A stretch of 64,000 bases of DNA from Siphonodentalium dalli (taxonomy: Eukaryota > Mollusca > Scaphopoda > Gadilida > Siphonodentaliidae): NCBI GenBank assembly GCA_032622095.1, contig CP136063.1, positions 64,867,897 to 64,931,896 on the forward strand, given 5' to 3'. The position numbers and the translations under genes are program-made. The notes under the pieces are model-generated. The model was not told the DNA's origin and made no database searches. It saw nothing but the letters and a program-made list of their open reading frames with translations. Each line of letters starts with the position of its first letter. Within the stretch, counting starts at the first letter, position 1. Shown here in pieces: positions 45,893-59,349 of this stretch.

Positions 45893-46110
45893 TCAAAATA
45901 TCTGTACAGTGGTGTACCCTGCCAAAAAGGACAATAACAAACTCAAAATATCTGTACAGTGGTGTACACTGCCAAAAAGGACAATAACAAACTCAAAATA
46001 TCTGTACAGTGGTGTACACTGCCAAAAAGGATTAAAATATATGTACAGTGGTGTACACTGCCAAAAAGGATTTAAATATCTGTACAGTGGTGTACTCTGC
46101 TAAAAAGGAT
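45893..46110 (+). repeat. Minisatellite, TGTACAGTGGTGTACACTGC core
   Basis: Two ~49-bp units followed by three shorter ~35-bp units, each containing the palindrome-like TGTACAGTGGTGTACA and GCCAAAAAGGA. The shorter units lack ACAATAACAAACT. A plus-strand frame runs through it, but its repeat peptide is a by-product. Confidence 0.75.
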
Positions 46111-46738
46111 TTTTCGTATTTTGACATAACAAACTCAAAATGACGGAATTGAAGAGTCTGACAAGAATTGAAGACAGTAGTACTTTAATTCAGATTTATG
46201 TCCCCCATCACTGCATATACATGTATATTATACCGGTATCTATCCTTTGCATTTCTAATTGCATATTCAAAGTGTTTGCTCTCTTTATATGAATGCAACA
46301 TGGTGCACATCTATCAAATCATGCTAACGAGTTAGTTTCTGTGATATTAGTCATTGTTGCTTATTCATGACTAACTTCTCACTTCCAGAATAAATAGTAT
46401 GTATGAGTGGCAGAGGTTTATCATAGTGTTGTGGTGTTATTATGAAATTTGAGACAAAATGTTTTAAACAGATTCCATTTACCTCCCTTACAACCCAAAG
46501 TAAGCTTTATCTAAACTGTCGTCTCTCAGATTAAATCACAATTTCCAGGAGTTCAAAATTCAGTATCCCATTATCCATTGAAACCAATTTTGATATGTTC
46601 TGATGAAGATGTCAGCTTTTTAAAATTATCAGTCTCATTCTGTAAATATTCAATTATTTTTCGACTCCTTTGAAAGAGGTAAACGGTTTTACTGGGGATT
46701 GATTGATTTTCCAGCCATGCATATATCATGTTCTAGTT
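46111..46738. other. No recognised feature
   Basis: AT-rich sequence without shared repeats or coding pattern. Confidence 0.4.
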
Positions 46739-49013
46739 AGCTCAACTTACTTTTGTAAGTTTGAGCTATTGCCATGGTTTGGCGTCCGTCGTCCGTGTGT
46801 CCGTCAACAATTTCCTTTGGCGCGGGCTACAGGTTGTACCTTTGGTCTGATCTTCATGAAATTTGTCATGAATGTTGACATTGACATGTAGATGGGAACG
46901 AGTGATTTTGGGATCGTTCGGCCAAAAAACATGGCTGCCAGCAGCCATCTTGGATTTTACTCTTTGCATGACTAAATCCTTTGGCGCGGGCTACAGGTCG
47001 TTGTTTTGGTCGGAAGTTTATGAAATTTGTCATGGATTTTAACACTGTCATGTAGATGGGAACGAGTGATTTTGGAGTTGTTCGGCCAAAAAACATGGCC
47101 GCCAGCAGCCATCTTGGATTTTACTCTTTGCATGACTAAATCCTTTGGCGCGGGCTACAGGTTGTACCTTTGGTCTAATCTTTATGAAATTTGTCATGAA
47201 TGTTGACATTGACATGTAGATAGGAACGAATCATTGTGGGGTCATTCGGCCAAAAAACATGGCCGCTGGCGGCCATCTTAGATTTCAAGATTCAATCCAT
47301 TGGCCCGGGCTACAGGTCGTACTGTTCGTCTGATCATCATGAAATTTGTCATGGATGTTAATATTGACATGTAGATGGGAACGAGTCATTTTGGGGTTGT
47401 TCGGCCAATAAACATGGCCACCAGCAGCCATCTTGGATTTTACTCTTTGCATGACTAAATCCTTTGGCGCGGGCTACAGGTCGTAGCTTCGATCGGAACA
47501 TCATGAAATTTGTCATGGATGTTAACAATGACATGTAGATGGGAACGAGTGATTTTGGGGTCGTTCGGCCGAAAAACATGGCCGCCAGCAGCCATCTTGG
47601 ATTTTACTCTTTGCATGACTAAATCCTTTGGCCCGGGCTACAGGTCGTACCTTTGGTCTGATCTTTATGAATTTTGTCATGAATGTTGACATTGACATGT
47701 ATATAGGAACGAGTCATTTTGGGGTCATTCGGCCAAAAAACATGGCCGCTGGCAGCCATCTTGGATTTCAAGATTCAATCCATTGGCGCGGGCTACAGAT
47801 CGTACTGTTCGCCTGATCATCATGAAATTTGTCATTGATGTTAATAATGACATTTAGATGGGAACAAGTGATTTTGGTGTCGTTCGGCCAAAAACATGGC
47901 CGCCAGCAGCCATCTTGGATTTTACTCTTTGCATGACTAAATCCTTTGGCGCGGGCTATAGGTTGCCTTTGGTCTAATCCTTATAAAATTTGTCATGAAC
48001 GTTGACATGTAGATGGGAACATATCATTGTGGGGTCATTTGGCCAAAAAACATGGCCGCTGGCGGCCATCTTGGATTTCAAAATTCAATCCATTGGCGCG
48101 GGCTACAGGTCGTACTGTTCGTCTGATCATCATGAAATTTGTCATGAACAATAACAGTGACATGTAGATGGGATCGAGTCGTTTTGGGGTCATTCGGTCA
48201 AAAAACATGGCCGCCAGCAGCCATCTTGGATTTTACTCTTTGCATGACTAAATCCTTTGGTGCGGGCTACAGGTCGTAGCTTTGGTCAGATGGTCATGAA
48301 ATTTGTCATGAATTATAACAATGACATGTAGATGGGAACGAGTCGTTTTGGGGTCATTCGGTCAAAAAACATGGCCACCAGAATTTTACTCTTTGCATGA
48401 CTAAATCCTTTGGCGTGGGCTACAGGTCATACCTTTGGTCTGATCTTTATTAAATTTGTCATGGATGTTAACACTGACATGTAGATGGGAACGGGTGATC
48501 TTGGAGTCGTTCGGCCAGCAGCCATCTTGGATTTTACTCTTTGCATGACTAAATCCTTTGGCACGGGCTACAGGTTGTACCTTTGGTCTAATTTTATGAA
48601 ATTTGTCATGAATGTTGACATTGACATGTAGATGGGAACGAATCATTGTGGGGTCATTCGGCCAAAAAACATGACTGCCAGCGGCCATCTTGGATTTCAA
48701 AATTCAATCCATTGGCGCGGTCTACAGGTCGTACTGTTCGTCTGATCATCATGAAATTTGTAGGTCGTATCTTTGGTCAGATCTTCATAAAATTTGTCAT
48801 GGATGTTAACAATTATACATAGATGGGAACGAGTTCTTTTGGGGTCAATTGGCCAAAAAAAATGGCCACCAGCAGCCATCTTGTATTTTACTCTTTGCGT
48901 CACTAAATCCTTTGGCGCAGGTTAGATTAGCACCTTTCCTATTCCTCCATTTACTGTCAACCATTAAATTATTCCCCTACCTAAGTTGAGCTACAGTGTC
49001 ATTGACACTTTCA
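46739..49013 (+). mobile_element. Pearl/Helentron-type element (A3)
   Basis: AGCTCAACTTAC start, CGTCCGTCGTCCG tract, about thirteen units of 155-163 bp with two linker types (TTACTCTTTGCATGACTAAA and TTCAAAATTCAATCC), then AAGTTGAGCT and the GTGTCATTGACAC hairpin near 48996-49008. Confidence 0.8.
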
Positions 49014-52000
49014 TTTTTTAATTCCTGGAGTTTTAAGTTACAATGCAGAGTATCTGCAACTTGCTAAAGTTATCATTGTTCATAAAACTTTGCTTAATTT
49101 TTAATTTAGCAAATATGTTAGTTATACATTCATCTGTATTTCAACAACCTTCATTTAGATACTACATCCACATGGTCGGCATTACGCAAAGAAAAGTATG
49201 AAAGTTTTAGTCAATCGACTTGCATTTTATTAGCTCAACTTACTTTGTAAGTTTGAGCTATTGCCATGGTTTGGCGTCCGTCGTCCGTGTATGCGTGTGT
49301 CCGTCAACAATTTCCTTTGGCGCGGGCTACAGGTCATACCTTTGATCTGATCTTTATGAGATTTGTCATGAATGTTGACATTGACATGTAGATGGGAACG
49401 AGTCATTTTGGTGTCATTCGGCCAAAAAACATGGCCGCTGGCAGCCATCTTGGATTTCAAAATTCAATCCATTGGCGCGGGCTACAGGTCGTACTGTTCA
49501 TCTGATCATCATGAAATTTGTCATGGATGTTAATATTGACATGTAGATGGGAACGAGTGATTTTGGGGTCGTTCGGCCAAAAAACATGGCTGCCAGCAGC
49601 CATCTTGGATTTTACTCTTTGCATGACTAAATCCATTGGCGCGAGCTACAGGTCGTTGTTTTGGTCGGAAGTTTATGAAATTTGTCATGGATGTTAACAC
49701 TGTCATGTAGATGGGAACGAGTCATTTTGGAGTTGTTCGGCCAAAAAACATGGCCGCCAGTAGCCATCTTGGAATTTACTCTTTGCATGACTAAATCCTT
49801 TGGCGCGGGCTACAGGTTGTACCTTTGGTCTAATCTTTATGAAATTTGTCATGAATGTTGACATTGACATGTAGATGGGAACGAATCATTGTGGGGTCAT
49901 TCGGCCAAAAAACATGGCCGCTGGCGGCCATCTTAGATTTCAAAATTCAATCCATTGGCCCGGGCTACAGGTCGTACTGTTCGTCTGATCATCATGAAAT
50001 TTGTCATGGATGTTAATATTGACATGTAGATGGGAACGAGTGATTTTGGGGTCGTTCGGCCGAAAAACATGGCCGCCAGCAGCCATCTTGGATTTTACTC
50101 TTTGCATGACTAAATCCTTTGGCCCGGGCTACAGGTCGTACCTTTGGTCTGATCTTTATGAATTTTGTCATGAATGTTGACATTGACATGTAGATAGGAA
50201 CGAGTCATTTTGGGGTCATTCGGCCAAAAAACATGGCCGCTGGCAGCCATCTTGGATTTCAAGATTCAATCCATTGGCGCGGGCTACAGATCGTACTGTT
50301 CGCCTGATCATCATGAAATTTGTCATTGATGTTAATAATGACATTTAGATGGGAACAAGTGATTTTGGTGTCGTTCGGCCAAAAACATGGCCGCCAGCAG
50401 CCATCTTGGATTTTACTCTTTGCATGACTAAATCCTTTGGCGCGGGCTATAGGTTGCCTTTGGTCTAATCCTTATAAAATTTGTCATGAACGTTGACATG
50501 TAGATGGGAACATATCATTGTGGGGTCATTTGGCCAAAAAACATGGCCGCTGGCGGCCATCTTGGATTTCAAAATTCAATCCATTGGCGCGGGCTACAGG
50601 TCGTACTGTTCGTCTGATCATCATGAAATTTGTCATGAACAATAACAGTGACATGTAGATGGGATCGAGTCGTTTTGGGGTCATTCGGTCAAAAAACATG
50701 GCCGCCAGCAGCCATCTTGGATTTTACTCTTTGCATGACTAAATCCTTTGGTGCGGGCTACAGGTCGTAGCTTTGGTCAGATGGTCATGAAATTTGTCAT
50801 GAATTATAACAATGACATGTAGATGGGAACGAGTCGTTTTGGGGTCATTCGGTCAAAAAACATGGCCACCAGAATTTTACTCTTTGCATGACTAAATCCT
50901 TTGGCGTGGGCTACAGGTCATACCTTTGGTCTGATCTTTATTAAATTTGTCATGGATGTTAACACTGACATGTAGATGGGAACGGGTGATCTTGGAGTCG
51001 TTCGGCCAGCAGCCATCTTGGATTTTACTCTTTGCATGACTAAATCCTTTGGCACGGGCTACAGGTTGTACCTTTGGTCTAATTTTATTGAATTTGTCAT
51101 GAATGTTGACATTGACATGTAGATGGGAACGAATCATTGTGGGGTCATTCGGCCAAAAAACATGACTGCCAGCGGCCATCTTGGATTTCAAAATTCAATC
51201 CATTGGCGCGGTCTACAGGTCGTACTGTTCGTCTGATCATCATGAAATTTGTAGGTCGTATCTTTGGTCAGATCTTCATAAAATTTGTCATGGATGTTAA
51301 CAATTATACATAGATGGGAACGAGTTCTTTTGGGGTCAATTGGCCAAAAAAAATGGCCACCAGCAGCCATCTTGTATTTTACTCTTTGCGTCACTAAATC
51401 CTTTGGCGCAGGTTAGATTAGCACCTTTCCTATTCCTCCATTTACTGTCAACCATTAAATTATTCCCCTACCTAAGTTGAGCTACAGTGTCATTGACACT
51501 TTCATTTTTTAATTCCTGGAGTTTTAAGTTACAATGCAGAGTATCTGCAACTTGCTAAAGTTATCATTGTTCATAAAACTTTGCTTAATTTTTAATTTAG
51601 CAAATATGTTAGTTATACATTCATCTGTATTTCAACAACCTTCATTTAGATACTACATCCACATGGTCGGCATTACGCAAAGAAAAGTATGAAAGTTTTA
51701 GTCAATCGACTTGCATTTTATTAGCTCAACTTACTTTGTAAGTTTGAGCTATTGCCATGGTTTGGCGTCCGTCGTCCGTGTATGCGTGTGTCCGTCAACA
51801 ATTTCCTTTGGCGCGGGCTACAGGTCATACCTTTGATCTGATCTTTATGAGATTTGTCATGAATGTTGACATTGACATGTAGATGGGAACGAGTCATTTT
51901 GGTGTCATTCGGCCAAAAAACATGGCCGCTGGCAGCCATCTTGGATTTCAAAATTCAATCCATTGGCGCGGGCTACAGGTCGTACTGTTCATCTGATCAT

Positions 52001-52531
52001 CATGAAATTTGTCATGGATGTTAATATTGACATGTAGATGGGAACGAGTGATTTTGGGGTCGTTCGGCCAAAAAACATGGCTGCCAGCAGCCATCTTGGA
52101 TTTTACTCTTTGCATGACTAAATCCATTGGCGCGAGCTACAGGTCGTTGTTTTGGTCGGAAGTTTATGAAATTTGTCATGGATGTTAACACTGTCATGTA
52201 GATGGGAACGAGTCATTTTGGAGTTGTTCGGCCAAGAAACATGGCCGCCAGTAGCCATCTTGGAATTTACTCTTTGCATGACTAAATCCTTTGGCGCGGG
52301 CTACAGGTTGTACCTTTGGTCTAATCTTTATGAAATTTGTCATGAATGTTGACATTGACATGTAGATGGGAACGAATCATTGTGGGGTCATTCGGCCAAA
52401 AAACATGGCCGCTGGCGGCCATCTTAGATTTCAAAATTCAATCCATTGGCCCGGGCTACAGGTCGTACTGTTCGTCTGATCATCATGAAATTTGTCATGG
52501 ATGTTAATATTGACATGTAGATGGGAACGAG
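47540..52531 (+). repeat. Tandem duplication, two copies of 2,491 bp
   Basis: Positions 47540-50030 and 50031-52531 match at constant offset 2,491 with only a few differences (for example TTTATGAAAT versus TTTATTGAAT at 48595/51086). Boundaries fall inside similar pearl units, so unequal crossing-over is the simplest origin. Confidence 0.85.
49232..51504 (+). mobile_element. Pearl/Helentron-type element (A4), from tandem duplication
   Basis: Same ends and unit types as A3. Its right half, the following 218-bp spacer and the start of A5 are an almost exact copy of 47540-50040 shifted by 2,491 bp, so A4 is a hybrid created by duplication between units. Confidence 0.8.
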
Positions 52532-54938
52532 TCATTTTGGGGTTGTTCGGCCAATAAACATGGCCACCAGCAGCCATCTTGGATTTTACTCTTTGCTTGA
52601 CTAAATCCTTTGGCGCGGGCTACAGGTTGTACCTTTGGTCTAATCTTTATGAAATTTGTCATGAATGTTGACATTGACATGTAGATGGGAACGAATCATT
52701 GTGGGGTCATTCGGCCAAAAAACATGGCCGCTGGCGGCCATCTTAGATTTTAAAATTCAATCCATTGGCCCGGGCTACAGGTCGTACTGTTCGTCTGATC
52801 ATCATGAAATTTGTCATGGATGTTAATATTGACATGTAGATGGCAACGAGTCATTTTGGGGTTGTTCGGCCAATAAACATGGCCACCAGCAGCCATCTTG
52901 GATTTTACTCTTTGCATGACTAAATCCTTTGGCGCGGGCTACAGGTCGTAGCTTCGATCGGAACATCATGAAATTTGTCATGGATGTTAACAATGACATG
53001 TAGATGGGAACGAGTGATTTTGGGGTCGTTCGGCCGAAAAACATGGCCACCAGCAGCCATCTTGGATTTTACTCTTTGCATGACTAAATCTTTTGGCCCG
53101 GGCTACAGGTCGTACATTTAGTCTGATCTTTATGAATTTTGTCATGAATGTTGACATTGACATGTAGATGGGAACAAGTCATTTTGGGGTCATTCGGCCA
53201 AAAAACATGGCCGCTGGCAGCCATCTTGGATTTCAAGATTCAATCCATTGGCGCGGGCTACAGATCGTACTGTTCGCCTGATCATCATGAAATTTGTCAT
53301 TGATGTTAATAATGACATTTAGATGGGAACGAGTGATTTTGGTGTCGTTCGGCCAAAAACATGGCCACCAGCAGCCATCTTGGATTTTACTCTTTGCATG
53401 ACTAAATCCTTTGGCGCGGGCTATAGGTTGCCTTTGGTCTAATCTTTATAAAATTTGTCATGAACGTTGACATTGACATGTAGATGGGAACGAATCATTG
53501 TGGGGTCATTCCGCCAAAAAACATGGCCGCTGGCGGCCTTCTTGGATTTCAAAATTCAATCCATTGGCGCGGGCTACAGGTCGTACTGTTCGTCTGATCA
53601 TCATGAACGATAACAATGACATGTAGATGGGATCGAGTCGTTTTGGGGTCATTCGGTCAAAAAACATGGCCGCCAGCAGCCATCTTGGATTTTACTCTTT
53701 GCATGACTAAATCCTTTGGTGCGGGCTACAGGTCGTAGCTTTGGTCAGATGGTCATGAAATTTGTCATGAATTATAACAATGACATGTAGATGGGAACGA
53801 GTCGTTTTGGGGTCATTCGGTCAAAAAACATGGCCACCAGAATTTTACTCTTTGCATGACTAAATCCTTTGGCGTGGGCTACAGGTCATACCTTTGGTCT
53901 GATCTTTATTAAATTTGGGGTCGTTCGGCCGAAAAACATGGCCGCCAGCAGCCATCTTGGATTTTACTCTTTGCATGACTAAATCCTTTGGCCCGGGCTA
54001 CAGGTCGTACCTTTGGTTCGATGTTTATGAAGTTTGTCATGAATGTTGCCATTGACATTTAAATGGGATCGAGTCATTTTGGGGTCATTCGGCAAAAAAA
54101 CATGGCTGCTGGCAGCCATCTTGGATTTCAAAATTCAATCCATTGGATCTTGGATTTTACTCTTTGCATGACTAAATCCTTTGGCGCGGGCTACAGGTCG
54201 TACCTTTGGTCCGATGTTTATGAAGTTTGTCATGAATGTTGCCATTGACATGTAAATGGGAACGAGTCATTTTGGGGTCATTCGGCAAAAAAACATGGCT
54301 GCTGGCGGCCATCTTGGATTTCAAAATTCAATCCATCGGCGCGGGCTACAGATCGCACTGTTCGTCTGATTATCATGAAATTTGTCATGGATGTTAGTAT
54401 TGACATGTAGATGGGAACGAGTGATTTTGGGGTCGTTCGGCCAAAAAACATGGCCGCCAGCATCCATCCTGGATTTTACTCTTTGCATGACTAAATCATT
54501 TGGCACGTGCTTACAGGTCGTAGCTTTGGTCGGAACTTCATGAAATTTGTCATGGATGTTAACAATGACATATAGATCGGAACGAGTCATCTTGGGGTCG
54601 TTCGGCTGAAAAACATGGCCACCAGCAGCCATCTTGGATTTGACTTTTTGCATGACTAAATCCTTTGGCGCGGGCTACAGGTCATAGCTTTGGTCAGATC
54701 TTCATGAAATTGTCATGGATGTTAACAATGACACGTAGATGGGAACGAGTCGTTTTGGGGTCAATTGGCCAAAAAACATGGCCACCAGCAGCCATCTTGG
54801 ATTTTACTCTTTGCATGACTAAATCCTTTGGCACATGTTAGACATTTCAATTAGCACCTTTCCTATTCCTCCATTTACTGTCAACCATTAAATTATTCCC
54901 CTACCTAAGTTGAGCTACGGTGTCATAGACACTTTCAT
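51723..54938 (+). mobile_element. Pearl/Helentron-type element (A5)
   Basis: The longest of the array, about twenty units, ending GTTGAGCTACGG and a hairpin with one changed base (GTGTCATAGACAC). Confidence 0.8.
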
Positions 54939-55134
54939 TTGTTATATCAACAGCCTCTAATTAATGATAATCATATTTCGCACCTGTTGTCACTAGAAGA
55001 CTTGAATATGGGTGGAGATCGCCTCAGCATGGGCCTAGGAGGAATAAATTTGAAACATCAAAACTGCAGGGAGAATGAGGAATGTTCGCACCACAGGGGC
55101 TATCCTCAATGCCTTCTATGAATATACAGTAATG

Positions 55135-55270
55135 CTCTGATTAATCGACTGCTTAACCACAGCAGAATTATGGGTAACTTTTCAGGATTTAGTCGGAAAT
55201 ATGGCTTGTTGCCATTCATCTGGAAGCTCTCGGGGAGAGCTTTCCGATAAATAGCAACAAGCTATATTTC
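55135..55270. mobile_element. Foldback MITE D copy, right end missing
   Basis: TACAGTAATGCTCTGATTAA start and the family hairpin, cut after AGCAACAAGCTATATTTC. Confidence 0.6.
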
Positions 55271-55904
55271 TGCATGCTTTCTACAGACCACAATGCTCTT
55301 ACCAAACAAGAAAATTCACTATAATAATTGACCCAATCTGTAAGCATAACAACAAAATTGCCATACAAGGCTGTGTGCTAAATCATTCCAGGAATCATCG
55401 GAATTCCATAACACAAATGTATGCCATATTTTAGATCTTTGTTTGATTAACAACGTAAATGCGAGTCTGAATCAAATTCCTGGGTATTTTTGTAAACATG
55501 TTCTGGTAAGTCTGTCAGTTCAAGCGACAGACAACACAATCATTGAAAGGGCAGTGAAAAATACTGCGCTATTCAACGAAATAAAACAGGCATCACGCAG
55601 TATGCTTTTCGGTATTTACAGCGACATTAGTTCTCTCATACATGTATGCTCTTATCTCTACTCAACGATTGCCTATGCGCAGAAAATGCATATAGGTGTG
55701 TAGATAAGCACATAATCTGCGCATATTTCAGGCATATTGCATCGATGATCACCAGGAAGTTTTCGCCAGGCAATTTCAGGGGTTTCTTCGAAGTTCTATC
55801 TATTTGAACTCGATTGGCTCAGTATTCTGTAACAATGATTCGATTCGAGATACGATTTGATTTTGCCTGATTCGATTCCAGATTCGATTTGAAATGAAAA
55901 CACC
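55271..55904. other. No recognised gene
   Basis: A plus-strand frame at 55443-55703 shows no domain. Near 55840-55915 are repeated GATTCGATT motifs. Confidence 0.4.
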
Positions 55905-56150
55905 CGATTCACAGGGCCCTACTCTTTAAATAACAAATTTGAAATAGTTGTATATGGGTATAAAATAATAAATATGAACTGAAGACCCCTGTCCGGAATG
56001 TCTTATCAATTAATATTGATTTGAATTTGAATACTTTATTGGGACACTTTATTTGTCTATTTTTAGAACAGAGCATTCGGGTGATACCATATAGCGATAG
56101 AGAGCATTAGGCTGTTCCTACATGCTAAACATGAAAATTGTCAGATTGAT
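55905..56150. mobile_element. Fragment of foldback element G
   Basis: Homologous to one arm of 60435-60951 (GAAGACCCCTGTCCGGAA and TTTTTAGAACAGA are shared). Confidence 0.55.
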
Positions 56151-56162
56151 TGGTTGTATTGT

Positions 56163-56310
56163 TATACCCCCCGCAACGAATTGTGGGGGGGGGGGGTATA
56201 CTGGTATCAGCTTGTCCGTCCGTCTGTCGAGCCACCTGTTCGTCCGTCTGTCCGTCCGTGGACACAATTTTGTCCAGAGTTTTTAGTAGAGTTTTTCAAA
56301 AACTCGACTT
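56163..56310 (+). mobile_element. Family B Helitron-like fragment
   Basis: TTATACCCCCCGC start, G-run, and CTTGTCCGTCCGTC tract as at 34880, then unrelated sequence. Confidence 0.55.
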
Positions 56311-56448
56311 ATGGTTTGGCGAGGGACCGTTGGCAGGCGGGCGGGCGGACCTAAAGAATGCCTTAAACTCTGACATTTGTGAACGGATTCCAAAACTTTT
56401 TGGTATGGCAGTTGCTCCCAATGACTATTTACTGCCTGTAGAAAATGG

Positions 56449-56810
56449 GTAAACATAGTGTCGTTGCCCGGATTGACCACTCGTCGTTCGTCCGTCTGTC
56501 TGTCTGTCTGTCCGTAGACACTTTACGAGTAATGCGATAACTCAAACATTTTTGATCCGATCGAAACCAAATTTTGTATATGGGTTTCTCAGCCCAAAAT
56601 ACCGAATTTGGGTTTGATCCGAGATTTTGTTACAGAGTTATGGCCCTTTTTCAACTTAGAATTCAGGCATTCTGCCATAAATCAAACATTTTTTATCTGA
56701 TTGGAACCAAATTTGGTATGTGAGTTTCACAGCCCACAATACAGATCGAGTTCGAATATGGGTTTGATCCGATTAATTTTAAAGGAGTTATGACCCTTTT
56801 TCGAAGAATT
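56449..56810 (+). mobile_element. Family C Helentron-like fragment
   Basis: GGTAAACATAGTGTCGTTGC start and units with TTTCTCAGCCCAAAATAC, as at 40980. It ends in a T-run near 56811-56840. Confidence 0.6.
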
Positions 56811-56840
56811 TTTTTTTTTTTTTTTTTATTTTTTTTTTTT

Positions 56841-57639
56841 TATAACTTTTATAATAATAATAAAAAAATGTCATTGACATTATCATTTGTTTTCATTTTG
56901 ATATTGATGATTATGATACAAGTTGATAAAAAGATTTCCAATGTGTCCTATTAATTTTTTTTAAATAATTAAAAACTATTTATTTTTTTTGAGTTAAAAA
57001 AATTTGAAAAACTAACACCATTATAACTCTGCCAAGGGTACCCTGAATCACCACACCAAATTTGATTAAATCGGTCCAAAATCTTGTGATATGTACTGGT
57101 AAATCTGTTTGGAGCAACATTAAATCCAATACACCAATTGCCTTTGGACTACTTAGCTATTGATAAGGCTATATTATTTTCTGATGTCTCTTATGCCAAT
57201 GTGCAAATAATCTGATAAAGAAGGCTATGGTATCTAATTTAAAATAAAGATTCAACAATAAACATCACATGATATTAACAGTAGACTTGTAATAGAGAGG
57301 TCAGTGTTCAACATAAACAATTCCTGTGTTATTTTGACAGCTCTGCTATATAATTGATATTAATGGGTCAGTGGTGAGGTTGCTTATCTGTATACTAGGA
57401 CACAGTATTATTGTAAACTTAAATTGGACTCTCTTAACCCAAGTATTCCATGTCCAGGTCACACCTACACATTTAACCCATGTGCTTGCTGGCTGTGGCG
57501 GTTTAGCATTACATATCCTGTACCAGTGCATTCTCTTATATAAATGCCAGTGACCCATAAATTCCAATAATTTGTGTTATGTACATTTGTCTATAATAGT
57601 ACATAACAGTATACTCTATAATTCAACACCAAAACTATT
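56841..57639. other. No recognised gene; weak MITE relict
   Basis: AT-rich. A short CAGTGCATTCTCTTATATAA at about 57526-57545 resembles one arm of the MITE hairpin. Confidence 0.4.
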
Positions 57640-58450
57640 TATCCGATCATATTAAATTTTTATCGCCAAGGGATGGGTTAACATCTGCCGATCGTGATCG
57701 GCCGATCGTTAGTTAAGTTTTTCACCGATAGCGTGATAACTCACGCAAATATTAATCAATTTCAACAATATTTGGTATATGAGAATCTTGCAACAATATC
57801 TCGGACGAGTTCGAAAACCAGGTTTGTCCGAAAAAAAATTCCGGAGTTATAGGTCTTAGTTTGTCTATTTTTAGCAATTTTATCACCGATAGCGCGATAA
57901 CTCGATGAAATATTAACCGATTTCAACAATATTTGGTATATGAGTCTCCTGCAACAATATCTCGGACGAGTTCGAAAACCAGGTTTGTTCGAATTTTTTT
58001 CGCTGAGTTATGGGTCTTAGTTTGTCTATTTTTAGCAATTTTATCACCGTTAGCGCAATAACTCGATGAAATATTAACTGATTTCAACAATATTTGGTAT
58101 ATGAGTGTCCTGCAACAATATCTCGGACGAGTTCTTAAACCAGGTTTGTCCAAATTTTTTTCGCAGAGTTATGGGTCTTAGTTTGTCTATTTTTAGCAAT
58201 ATTATCACCGTTAGCGCGATAACTCGATGAAATATTAACTGATTTCAACAATATTTGGTATATGGGTCTCCTGTAACAATATCTCGGACGAGTTCGAAAA
58301 CCAGGTTTGTCCGAGTTGTTTTCGCGGAGTTATGGGTCTTAGTTTGTCTATTTTTAGCAATGTTATCACCGTTAGCGCGATAACTCGATGAAATATTAAT
58401 GGATTCAATTGATATTTGGTATATAGGTCTATTGCAATAATATACCACTG
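57640..58450 (+). mobile_element. Helentron-like terminus and ~161-bp tandem units
   Basis: A family C-type 3' end (GCCGATCGTGATCGGC hairpin near 57690) is followed by five units of about 161 bp starting near 57724, 57885, 58046, 58207 and 58368, each with GCGCGATAACTCGATGAAAT and ATCTCGGACGAGTTCG. Minus-strand frames in it are by-products. Confidence 0.7.
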
Positions 58451-58534
58451 TCCAACTTTTTTTCCCGGGGGTTGTGCACCTTATTGGCAGAACTTTGGTT
58501 CGACTGCCAAAAAACTTGACAAAAGCATCTTAGA

Positions 58535-58870
58535 TGCGTACCCCTTGTTCTCAGTCGTTTTATGATCATTTTCCGTGACATTTGGCACAGACATCAACCA
58601 CCATGGGAACCTGTGCACCTGCGATTATGACATCTGTCAGAATTGTTTTGGTGGAGTTATCCCCCTTTTCGACTTAGAACATTTTCGCAACATGTATAAT
58701 TTTGTCCGAGCTTTTATTCTTACATTTTTAGGTCAATTTTTTTAAAACTTGACACGGATATTTTGTACCATGGGATCCCCGTGCACCTGTGATTATGACG
58801 TCTGTCCGACATTTTTTTGGTGGAGTTCTCCCCATTTTTGCAACATGCATAATTTTGAGTTAGGGGTTAG
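58535..58870 (+). mobile_element. Family B Helitron-like fragment
   Basis: Two ~170-bp units homologous to 34980-35400 (CCATGGGAACCTGTGCACC). Termini absent. Confidence 0.6.
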
Positions 58871-59017
58871 GGGGTTTAGGGTTACCTGTTGACATAATTT
58901 CAGTGCCAAATATATGGTAATGGCTACTTCATTCGAAATAACATAGTGATGGGATGGGGTGGTGGGTGGGTAACTACCTTCCGTCTGGACTGGCCACTAG
59001 TAACTGTTGTATTATAA

Positions 59018-59062
59018 CTATCTCATTTAAACGAGATAAGTTATCTCGTTTAAACGAGATAA
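59018..59062. repeat. Perfect palindromes ATCTCGTTTAAACGAGAT
   Basis: Two adjacent copies of the motif (first with one base changed) separated by AAGTT form a cruciform-capable site of about 45 bp. Confidence 0.7.
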
Positions 59063-59349
59063 AAATTTAATTTCCCATGTCCTCATCCAGCCACCGTAGT
59101 AACCACTATTGTTTGTTAGCAATTTTTGCGTTTTTTCGATTTTCTGTAAACCGAACACCTCTATAAACAGAAGGGCTGGTCCATTTAGAGAAGTTTTACT
59201 GCACATCTTTACAAACAGATAATCCACCTTTAAAGAGATAATCCATCTTGAATGTATTGATTATTTTATTTTCAGGGTGATGACGAGAGAGAAATATGAA
59301 ACCCAGAAATATAAATAACAGAACAACTCTGGCTGGACATCTTCGACAA

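Noticed and set aside
45786-46103. Repeat-containing secreted-type protein (YSGVHCQKG repeats)
   Set aside because: The frame is carried by a minisatellite with units of unequal length and has no start context or signal peptide.
46766-54653. Minus-strand frames of 60-110 codons with MAAGGHVFWPNDPKITRSH-type repeats
   Set aside because: They are translations of the ~160-bp pearl unit. Frames break at linker changes and no protein family matches.
57524-57545. Further MITE hairpin
   Set aside because: Only about 20 bp resemble one arm and no terminal repeats or TTAA are visible. Noted as a relict only.
57923-58448. Minus-strand frames with repeated NLVFELVRDIV
   Set aside because: By-product of the 161-bp tandem unit.
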